A stretch of 8,358 nt of DNA, taken from positions 1 through 8,358 of the forward strand of contig CAJQOV010000203.1 of NCBI GenBank assembly GCA_905480065.1, in the 5' to 3' direction. A model generated the notes under the pieces. It did not search any database. It was not told the DNA's origin and saw nothing but the letters and a program-made list of their open reading frames with translations. Shown here piece by piece: positions 1 through 7,440 of this stretch. Both the position numbers and the translations under genes were made by a program. Position 1 is the first letter of the stretch; every line of letters starts with the position of its first letter. The DNA is from an uncultured Gammaproteobacteria bacterium. Lineage in GTDB: Bacteria > Pseudomonadota > Gammaproteobacteria > UBA9214.

Positions 1-129
1 CCAGGGACGGACTCGGTAGAGCGAAGCAGGAGCCAGAGCCGAGAGCAACGCAGGAGCAGTTGCCGAGGGGGTCAAATCAAACCAACCGCATCGGCCTGCA
101 TGCCAAAGCAGACGCTGTTCAGAACCGCT
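1..129. other. Edge fragment downstream of the copper ATPase, no supported gene
   Basis: No convincing coding region is visible between the left edge and the end of the ATPase gene. Bases 21-33 and 45-57 are near-identical 13-mers (11 of 13 match) 24 bases apart, both ending GCAGGAGC. CTCGG at 12-16 faces CCGAG at 63-67 as a short inverted match, so bases 1-70 may be the end of a dispersed repeat. No T-tract terminator is seen after the ATPase stop codon. Confidence 0.4.
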
Positions 130-2703
<2,574 letters not shown>

Positions 2704-2760
2704 TTTCACCTCTGTCAAACCAGCCACCCACACTTGCGTCGACACAACGAAGCAGAAACA

Positions 2761-2790
2761 AGTATAGCTGTGCCTGACTTGGACAGGTAA
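2761..2790 (-). promoter_or_regulatory. Possible copper-responsive promoter of the ATPase gene
   Basis: Read on the minus strand, TTACCT (2785-2790) and TATACT (2761-2766) sit 18 bases apart, longer than the usual 17. They flank an imperfect dyad CCTG-N7-CAGG (2773-2787). MerR-family copper regulators (CueR type) bind such dyads in promoters with long 19-base spacers. The dyad here is short and the spacer only slightly long, so this is a suggestion. The distance to the chosen GTG at 2703 leaves a leader of about 50 bases. No regulator gene is present in the window. Confidence 0.35.
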
Positions 2791-2814
2791 GAAAGGTGGA
2801 TAACCACGACATAT

Positions 2815-3550
2815 TGATTTGCACCCAAAACTGACCCACTAGAGCCGGATATTTGCATCTAATTTTGACCCACCTACAACTCAGCCTGCAACGAGACATT
2901 GCAGGAGACAACAGGAGTGATCGACGTGGCGTGATTAAGTGTAATCAGGCGGTGGCATTTCCGTGAGGGGGTGCCGATCCGGGAGATAACCCGCAGGACC
3001 GGACTCAGTCGTAACACGGTCCGCAAGTATCTGGCCAGCGGCGTGGTGGAGCCGCGCTACCCCAATCGTAAAAGTCCGTCCAGGCTGGACGATTATGAGC
3101 TGACCTTGACCAGCTGGCTGTTCCGCGAGTCGCGGCGGCACCGCAAGCAGCGCAAGACGGTCCGGCAGTTGCACAGCGACCTGGTGCAACTGGGGTATGC
3201 CGGCTCCTATGACCGGGTCACGGCCTTTGCCCGTGACTGGCGTCACTGCCTCTCGGTTGTCCAACGCAAGCCCGGGGCGTTACGTAACGGTGCACCGTTT
3301 ACGGAACTGCCCGACAGCTTCCGGCAACTGCAGGCCCTGCTGCTCAAGCGTCCGGGCGGTGATCGGGAGATGGTCGATGTGCTGGCGTTGGTGCTGCTGC
3401 ACGATGAAGCCCTCGTGGAGCAGGCGGTTACCGAGGCCTTGAAGATCGAACGCCCCTCCCGGCAACACGTGATCAACTGCCTGAGCCGGCTGGGTGAGGC
3501 GCCCCGACCCGAACCGTTACGCACACCGCCCGCCCTATTGATCTGGATCA
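2815..3550 (+). mobile_element. Remnant of an IS21-family insertion sequence (left end plus broken istA)
   Basis: The left end is recognised by repeated terminal sequences containing TGACCCAC, typical of IS21 elements, followed directly by an istA-like reading frame. The probable outer tip is the TG at 2815. The catalytic centre of istA, all of istB and the right-end repeats are missing: no GGGTCA copy in the right-end orientation is found between 3586 and the ccm genes. The right boundary is therefore an estimate, placed where similarity to the usual IstA C-terminus fades. No target duplication can be defined. Confidence 0.75.
2818..2873 (+). repeat. IS21 left-end multiple terminal repeats
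   Basis: Two 22-base direct repeats lie at 2818-2839 and 2852-2873, exactly 34 bases apart. Both begin TTTGCA and end TGACCCAC, with a variable centre. IS21 elements carry several such transposase-binding repeats at each end. Here only the left set survives. Confidence 0.7.
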
Positions 3551-3585
3551 GTGACAGACGTGATTTGTGCCGGACATACCATTGA
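2917..3585 (+). pseudogene. istA: IS21 transposase istA: in-frame stop and deleted catalytic core
   Basis: The ancestral start is probably GTG 2917, preceded by GCAGGAG (2901-2907). It reads VIDVA, then an in-frame TGA (2932-2934), then LSVIRRWHFREG, the normal IS21 IstA N-terminus. Downstream of the stop, a GTG at 2971 opens a 204-aa frame. Its first about 90 residues hold the helix-turn-helix region (IREITRRTGLSRNTVRKYL, residues 3-21 of that frame). At about residue 91 (near 3241-3262) the protein jumps directly to the C-terminal motif RKPGALRNGAPF (99-110). The DDE catalytic domain of roughly 250-300 residues is absent, compared with about 500 for complete IstA. The last dozen residues (ISDRRDLC onward) no longer resemble IstA. 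It cannot catalyse transposition; a residual DNA-binding peptide from 2971 is possible but unproven. Confidence 0.85.
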
Positions 3586-3806
3586 TTCCAGGTGGTGACC
3601 TGCAGACACCCGCGCCGGCCAGGTTCACCGCATCGACGCGCAGCGAGCCTGCGCGCAGTTCTCCAGCCTTGTGATAACGTTCCGGTTTTCCGATTTTTTC
3701 TGGTGCGGATTTGTTCCATAGGGGTATCATGCGTGCCATTGTCATCCACCTGAACGGCTCCCGAACCCCACAAGTGCCTGTTACCCAAACACAATCATGC
3801 TGCCTG
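3586..3806 (+). other. Leader between the IS remnant and ccmA
   Basis: No gene and no convincing sigma-70 promoter are visible. A short dyad CAGGT-GGTG-ACCTG occurs just after the dead transposase frame (about 3589-3602). A T-rich run lies near 3684-3700. The frame of ccmA stays open back to 3711 with an ATG at 3729 behind AGGGG (3720-3724). Its codons (CAA, ACA, TCA) differ from the GC-rich usage of ccmA, so this stretch is treated as untranslated. It should contain the ccm promoter unless transcription enters from the IS side. Confidence 0.4.
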
Positions 3807-4412
3807 ATGGCGGCCGGTCTGGAATGCGTGCGTGACGACCGCGTCCTGTTCAGCGACCTGGCGTTCCGGCTGGAACCCGGCCAGGCCCTGTTGCTGGAAG
3901 GACGCAACGGCAGCGGCAAGACCTCGCTGCTGCGCATCCTGTGCGGCATCCGTTACCCGGACGCCGGCACGGTGTCCTGGAATGGCAGCGACATCCAGCG
4001 ACTGGGTGCCGATTATTACCAGCACACCGCGTATGTCGGGCACCGGGACGGCAACAAGCTGGACCTGACCGCCCAGGAGAATCTTGCCATGGCGCGCGCG
4101 CTGGGCCGGCCGGGCAAGGTCATGCCACCGGCCGCGCTGGAAAAAGTCGACCTGTATGGCTACGAGGACGTGCTGACGCGCAACCTGTCGGCCGGCCAGC
4201 AGCGACGCCTGGCACTGGCACGTCTGCTGGTCACCGACGCCACCCTGTGGATCCTGGATGAGCCGTTTACCTCGCTGGATGTGCACGGCATCCGCATCGT
4301 CGAGGAATTGCTGGAGGCGCATACCCAGGCCGGCGGCATGCTGGCGGTCACCTCGCACCACGCCGTCAACCTGGACCGCACCACGGTGCAGCGCATCAAC
4401 CTGTCCGCATGA
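3807..4412 (+). CDS. ccmA: Haem-export ABC transporter ATPase CcmA
   Basis: CcmA is the cytoplasmic ATPase of the CcmABCD complex. Its ATP hydrolysis releases haem-loaded CcmE from CcmC/D. With the ATG at 3807 the protein has 201 aa, close to the usual about 205. It shows Walker A GRNGSGKT (32-39), the ABC signature LSAGQQRR (127-134), Walker B LWILDE (147-152) and the switch His in VTSHH (184). LSAGQQRR and LWILDEPFTSLD are typical of CcmA. The start gives MAAGLECVRDDRVLF, which aligns with the usual CcmA N-terminus, but has no clear ribosome site. An ATG at 3729 behind AGGGG would add 26 residues of atypical codon use. The stop overlaps the ccmB start by 4 bases, implying translational coupling. 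Confidence 0.95.
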   Translation: MAAGLECVRDDRVLFSDLAFRLEPGQALLLEGRNGSGKTSLLRILCGIRYPDAGTVSWNGSDIQRLGADYYQHTAYVGHRDGNKLDLTAQENLAMARALGRPGKVMPPAALEKVDLYGYEDVLTRNLSAGQQRRLALARLLVTDATLWILDEPFTSLDVHGIRIVEELLEAHTQAGGMLAVTSHHAVNLDRTTVQRINLSA

Positions 4413-5092
4413 AATGCGATTCGCTGACCCGCGCCTTCACCCTGCTGATCCGGCGCGACCTGATTCTCGCCATGCGCCACCGTGCGGAAATGGCCAATCC
4501 GCTGCTGTTCTTTATCCTGGTCACCAGCCTGTTCCCGCTCGGCATCGGCGCCAATCCCAACCTGTTGCAGGCGGTGGGGCCTGGCATCATCTGGGTGGCT
4601 GCGTTACTGGCGGCCCTGCTGTCGCTGGACAGCGTGTTCCGCTCCGATTTTGAAGACGGCACGCTGGAGCAATACCTGCTGAGTTCGCACCCGGTATCGG
4701 TACTGGTGCTGGCCAAGGTGCTGGCGCACTGGCTGATCACCGGCCTGCCGCTGCTGCTGGTGTCTCCCCTGCTCGGCGTCCTGCTCGACCTGCCGGCGGC
4801 GGGCATCAAGGTGCTGTTCGTCACCCTGCTGCTCGGCACGCCGGTGCTGAGCCTGATCGGGTCGGTGTGCGTGGCGCTGACCGTGGGGCTGCGCAAGGGC
4901 GGAATGATCCTGTCGCTGCTGGTGCTGCCCTTGTACGTGCCGTTGCTGATCTTTGCCTCCAGCGCCGTGGATACTGCGGCCGCAGGTTTACCGGTCACGG
5001 CCCACCTGTCGCTGATCGCCGCCCTGCTGGTGCTGGCGCTGAGCCTGTCCCCGTTTGCCACGGCGGCCGCCCTGCGCGTAAGCCTGAGTTAA
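4409..5092 (+). CDS. ccmB: Haem-export ABC transporter permease CcmB
   Basis: CcmB is the membrane subunit that pairs with CcmA in the inner membrane. The frame is 227 aa (family about 220) and very hydrophobic, with about six predicted helices (roughly 32-48, 56-73, 98-124, 134-157, 165-185, 197-220). The conserved motif FEDGTLEQ (81-88), preceded by DSVFRSD, lies in the cytoplasmic loop after helix 2 and is diagnostic of CcmB. The ATG overlaps the ccmA stop in an ATGA junction, as in other ccm operons. All parts look intact. Unlike the other early junctions, a 227-base gap separates it from ccmC. Confidence 0.95.
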   Translation: MKCDSLTRAFTLLIRRDLILAMRHRAEMANPLLFFILVTSLFPLGIGANPNLLQAVGPGIIWVAALLAALLSLDSVFRSDFEDGTLEQYLLSSHPVSVLVLAKVLAHWLITGLPLLLVSPLLGVLLDLPAAGIKVLFVTLLLGTPVLSLIGSVCVALTVGLRKGGMILSLLVLPLYVPLLIFASSAVDTAAAGLPVTAHLSLIAALLVLALSLSPFATAAALRVSLS

Positions 5093-5094
5093 GC

Positions 5095-5161
5095 AGTAAT
5101 CAGAGATCATGCACAAATCCCTGCCAGGGACTGCCTGAATACTGTGGAATCTCTGATTACT
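5095..5161. repeat. 13-base perfect inverted repeat in the ccmB-ccmC gap
   Basis: AGTAATCAGAGAT (5095-5107) is matched exactly by ATCTCTGATTACT (5149-5161), with 41 bases between. The loop holds a minor hairpin TCCCT-GCC-AGGGA (5118-5130). It starts only two bases after the ccmB stop. No T-tract follows, so it is not a classical intrinsic terminator. It could be a miniature mobile element or an mRNA-stabilising stem. Confidence 0.8.
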
Positions 5162-5162
5162 A

Positions 5163-5231
5163 CGTCATGCCGGCGCAGGCCGGCATCCAGGGTATTGAAA
5201 ACACCGGATCCTGGCATGCGCCAGGATGACG
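5163..5231. repeat. REP/BIME-like palindromic unit bounded by CGTCAT and ATGACG
   Basis: The unit begins CGTCAT (5163-5168) and ends with its complement ATGACG (5226-5231). Inside are two hairpins: ATGCCGGC-GCAG-GCCGGCAT (5167-5186) and ATCCTGGC-ATGC-GCCAGGAT (5208-5227), each with 8-base perfect arms. Dispersed repeats of this style (GTCAT, GC-rich hairpin with a GCAG loop, ATCCAG) are common between genes in many proteobacteria. Confidence 0.8.
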
Positions 5232-5234
5232 ACA

Positions 5235-5257
5235 AGGGAATTGTTCAGGGATTCCCT
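5235..5257. repeat. AGGGAAT/ATTCCCT hairpin in the ccmC leader
   Basis: AGGGAAT (5235-5241) pairs with ATTCCCT (5251-5257) across a 9-base loop. It lies 62 bases before the ccmC start and just after the REP-like unit, so it may be part of the same insertion or an mRNA structure upstream of ccmC. Confidence 0.55.
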
Positions 5258-5319
5258 GTTACTTGCGGGTGCCACTGTGCGATCATAGGCACCGCAACTT
5301 TCATCACAAGATAGCCGGA

Positions 5320-6060
5320 ATGTTCAACAACTTCTTCCACAAGATGGCCTCGCCAAAATATTTCTACCGGATCGCCGGGTCACTGATCCCGTGGCTGGCC
5401 GGCGCCTGCCTGCTGTTTACGCTGGCGGGGCTGTATTACGGCCTGTACCTGGCGCCGCCCGACTACCAGCAGGGCGAAAGCTACCGCATCATGTTCATCC
5501 ACGTGCCAGCCGCCTGGATGTCGATGTTCGTCTATGTCGTCATGGCCGGTGCCGGCGCCATTGGCCTGGTCTGGCGCATCAAGCTGGCGGAGATCATGGT
5601 CATCAGCAGCGCGCCGATCGGGGCATCCTTTACCTTCCTCGCACTGGTCTCCGGCTCGCTCTGGGGCAAGCCGATGTGGGGTGCCTGGTGGGTGTGGGAT
5701 GCACGCCTGACCGCGGAACTGATCCTGCTGTTCTTGTACCTGGGCATAATCGCCCTGCACGGCGCGATTGAAGACCGGCGCACGGCCGCCCGCGCGGTGG
5801 CCATCCTGACCCTGGTCGGGGTGATCAATATCCCCATCATTCATTTCTCGGTGGAATGGTGGAATACGCTGCACCAGGGCCCGACCGTGACCCGCTTCGA
5901 CAAACCGGCCATTCATATCAGCATGCTGATCCCGCTGCTGCTGATGGCCGTGGCCTTCAAGCTGTACTATGCCTTCGTGGTGCTGATGCGTGCCCGCTGC
6001 GAGTTGCTGGAGCGGGAAAGCAATGCCGGCTGGGTCAGGGAACTTGTGGAAAGCAAATGA
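5320..6060 (+). CDS. ccmC: Haem-handling membrane protein CcmC
   Basis: CcmC presents haem at the periplasmic face of the inner membrane and attaches it to CcmE. The frame is 246 aa, the family length, with six expected helices. Key features are the tryptophan-rich WWD motif (W120 to D127, WGAWWVWDARLT) and the two periplasmic haem-ligand histidines, His61 in FIHVPAA and His185 in NTLHQG. The ATG at 5320 was chosen because the N-terminus (MFNNFFHKMASPKYFYRI) aligns with the start of known CcmC. An upstream TTG at 5263 would add 19 atypical residues. The ribosome site is weak (GCCGGA). The stop overlaps the ccmD start at ATGA. The preceding repeat-rich gap may alter its coupling to ccmAB. Confidence 0.96.
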   Translation: MFNNFFHKMASPKYFYRIAGSLIPWLAGACLLFTLAGLYYGLYLAPPDYQQGESYRIMFIHVPAAWMSMFVYVVMAGAGAIGLVWRIKLAEIMVISSAPIGASFTFLALVSGSLWGKPMWGAWWVWDARLTAELILLFLYLGIIALHGAIEDRRTAARAVAILTLVGVINIPIIHFSVEWWNTLHQGPTVTRFDKPAIHISMLIPLLLMAVAFKLYYAFVVLMRARCELLERESNAGWVRELVESK

Positions 6061-6227
6061 ATCTGAATGAATTCCTGCACATGGGTGGCTATGCGTTCTA
6101 CGTGTGGACGTCCTATGGCATCGCCTTGCTGATCCTGCTGGTCAACATCATTGCACCAGCCCGGCAGCGCAGAAAACTGCTGACAGACATCGCGCGCAAG
6201 GCACGGCGCGCACGGAGAGAGATATGA
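6057..6227 (+). CDS. ccmD: Small haem-export subunit CcmD
   Basis: CcmD is a short single-helix membrane protein that helps release holo-CcmE from the CcmABC complex. This frame is 56 aa. It has one hydrophobic helix (about 12-33), the family-typical GYAFYVWTSYG segment before it, and a strongly basic C-terminal tail (QRRKLL...RKARRARRE). Both ends overlap neighbours by four bases in ATGA junctions (with ccmC and ccmE), which fixes the start at 6057 and supports translational coupling. Confidence 0.93.
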   Translation: MNLNEFLHMGGYAFYVWTSYGIALLILLVNIIAPARQRRKLLTDIARKARRARREI

Positions 6228-6685
6228 CCCCAAAGCGCAGACAACGCGTTCTGCTGATCGCTGTTATGGTGATCGGCGTCGGTATTGCCGCCGGCTTTGC
6301 CCTGAATGCCTTCAACGAGAACCTGATGTTCTTCTATACGCCGAGCAAGGTAGTAGCCGGTGAAGCGCCGGCCGGCCACCTGATCCGGGTCGGCGGCCTG
6401 GTTACCAAGGACAGCGTGAAGCGCCAGCAGGACGGCCTGACCGTCGTGTTCGACATTACCGATAACGCCGAAACCATCCAGGTGCAATACACCGGTATCC
6501 TGCCCGACCTGTTCCGCGAGGGTCAGGGCATCGTGGCGCATGGCCGTTTGCAGGGTGACCGGATGTTCGTCGCCGACGAGGTGCTGGCCAAGCACGACGA
6601 AAACTACATGCCGCCGGAAGTCGCGGATGCGCTGAAAACCGCCCACGAGGCAGGTGTTGCCGGCAAGGCTGCAGCAACAAACTGA
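6224..6685 (+). CDS. ccmE: Periplasmic haem chaperone CcmE
   Basis: CcmE carries haem covalently through the periplasm and hands it to the CcmF/H synthetase. The frame is 153 aa. It has a basic start, one membrane anchor (about 9-29), then a periplasmic beta-barrel with FFYTPS and RVGGLV motifs. The haem-attachment segment LAKHDENYMPPEV is complete, with His124 as the covalent ligand and Tyr128 as the axial ligand, so this is the common His-type CcmE rather than the Cys-type. The ATG at 6224 overlaps the ccmD stop and follows GGAGAGA. In most ccm operons ccmF follows at once; here 755 bases of repeats intervene. Confidence 0.96.
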   Translation: MTPKRRQRVLLIAVMVIGVGIAAGFALNAFNENLMFFYTPSKVVAGEAPAGHLIRVGGLVTKDSVKRQQDGLTVVFDITDNAETIQVQYTGILPDLFREGQGIVAHGRLQGDRMFVADEVLAKHDENYMPPEVADALKTAHEAGVAGKAAATN

Positions 6686-6733
6686 ATAGCGGGCAACCGC
6701 TGAATAGCTGACACAGACTGAACCGATAATTAT

Positions 6734-6770
6734 CCCCTCTCCCCCCCAGGAGCAGGTGCGGATGAGGGGG
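6734..6770. repeat. Degenerate GC-rich hairpin, array-related
   Basis: CCCCTC at the left is matched by GAGGGG at the right across an interior containing GGAGCAGGTGCGGAT. It resembles a decayed member of the neighbouring CCCTCTCCC family. Confidence 0.5.
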
Positions 6771-6780
6771 AGTGACAATC

Positions 6781-7173
6781 TGGGATTTGATTCCCCTCAC
6801 CCCAACCCTCTCCCGGAGGGAGAGGGGGCTGGTAATTCGGCTGTTGTGGCACCCTCTGGCGGAGGGAACCAGAGAGGTTGGGCGGGGGTGAATATCGGGA
6901 ATTTGTTCCCCTCACCCCAACCCTCTCCCGGAGGGAGAGGGGGCTGGTAATTCGGCTGTTGTGGCAGCCTCTGGCAAAATGGAGAGGGGGCTGGTAATTC
7001 GGCTGGTGCGGCAGCCTCTGGCGGAGGGAACCGGAGAGGTTGAGCGGGGGTGAATATCGGGAATTTGTTCCCCTCACCCCAACCCTCTCCCGGAGGGAGA
7101 GGGGGCTGGTAATTCGGCTGTTGTGGCACCCTCTGGCAAATGGAGAGGGGGCTGGTAATTCAGCTGGTGCGGC
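6781..7173. repeat. Three-copy GC-rich repeat array with CCCTCTCCC hairpins
   Basis: Near-identical units start with CCCCTCACCCCAACC at 6793, 6908 and 7070 (periods 115 and 162). Each opens with a perfect hairpin CCCTCTCCC-GGA-GGGAGAGGG (6806-6826, 6921-6941, 7083-7103), then GGCTGGTAATTCGGCTGTTG and a second stem CTCTGG/CCAGAG (6854-6874 in unit 1). The longer second period is due to an internal 47-base partial duplication. The third unit carries part of the same duplication and decays after 7173. Similar CCTCACCCCAACCCTCTCCC repeats are widespread between genes in many bacteria. Confidence 0.88.
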
Positions 7174-7196
7174 GGGTTCGCGAGGAAATTGTCGGG

Positions 7197-7283
7197 CTTG
7201 CCTGACTGAACATTCTGCGTAGCAACTTGCCAGACAGAATATGTTACGCGGTAACTTGCCGGACAGGATATTTCGCCTGGCAA
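7197..7283. repeat. 29-base tandem repeat, three degenerate copies
   Basis: Copies at 7197-7225, 7226-7254 and 7255-7283 abut without spacers. All start CTTGCC, continue with a GAC/GAA/ATAT core, and end in (G)CAA or GTAA. In copy 3, TTGCC and GGCAA at the ends are complementary, suggesting a palindromic ancestor. Copies 2 and 3 are the most alike. The absence of spacers excludes CRISPR. Confidence 0.7.
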
Positions 7284-7298
7284 CAGCAACAGTGAATT

Positions 7299-7344
7299 CC
7301 TTCCCCCCGGGGGAAGGCCATGGCCTGCCTCCCGCGCAGGCGGG
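7299..7344. repeat. Two adjacent GC-rich hairpins
   Basis: CCTTCCCCC (7299-7307) and GGGGGAAGG (7309-7317) form a near-perfect palindrome. Just right of it, CCCGC-GCAG-GCGGG (7331-7344) has the same GCAG loop as the REP-like hairpin in the ccmB-ccmC gap. These are short dispersed repeats rather than regulatory sites as far as can be seen. Confidence 0.6.
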
Positions 7345-7386
7345 GGATGAGGGGATAGCCAGTCAGGCAGTTGGTCTGATCGATTT

Positions 7387-7418
7387 CCTCACCCCAACCC
7401 TCTCCCTGCGGGAGAGGG
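7387..7418. repeat. Fourth CCCTCTCCC hairpin, just upstream of ccmF
   Basis: CCTCACCCCAACCCTCTCCC is followed by TGC and GGGAGAGGG, giving a perfect 9-base stem (7398-7418). It has a TGC loop instead of the GGA loop of the main array and lacks the rest of the unit. It ends 22 bases before the ccmF start, so the stem could affect translation of ccmF. Confidence 0.75.
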
Positions 7419-7440
7419 AAGATACGGAGCAACAGTAAAC

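Larger units (their letters stand above)
6686..7440. other. Repeat-filled intergenic region between ccmE and ccmF
   Basis: This 755-base gap has no believable gene. From left to right it holds a short linker, a degenerate GC-rich hairpin (6734-6770), a three-unit repeat array (6781-7173), a 29-base tandem triplet (7197-7283), two further GC hairpins (7299-7344) and an extra copy of the array hairpin (7387-7418). A ribosome site GGAG (7426-7429) precedes ccmF. No clear promoter or T-tract terminator is seen. Confidence 0.8.

Noticed and set aside
2815..3585. Intact IS21 element
   Set aside because: istA has an in-frame stop and lacks the DDE core, istB is absent, and no right-end repeats are found.
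3195..3794. Minus-strand open frame of 183 codons opposite the transposase remnant and ccmA leader
   Set aside because: It spans a pseudogene and a leader in antisense and has Ser/Arg-rich composition with no recognisable motif.
6730..7129. Minus-strand open frames across the repeat array with proline/serine/glycine-rich repeated peptides
   Set aside because: The peptides are translations of the DNA repeats themselves, with no ribosome site or domain. Such frames are a common mis-annotation of this repeat family.
7197..7283. CRISPR-like array
   Set aside because: The 29-base units abut directly with no spacers, and no cas gene is present.
6806..7418. CCCTCTCCC hairpins as intrinsic terminators
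   Set aside because: The stems are strong but none is followed by a run of T on either strand, and the unit is repeated as a dispersed element.
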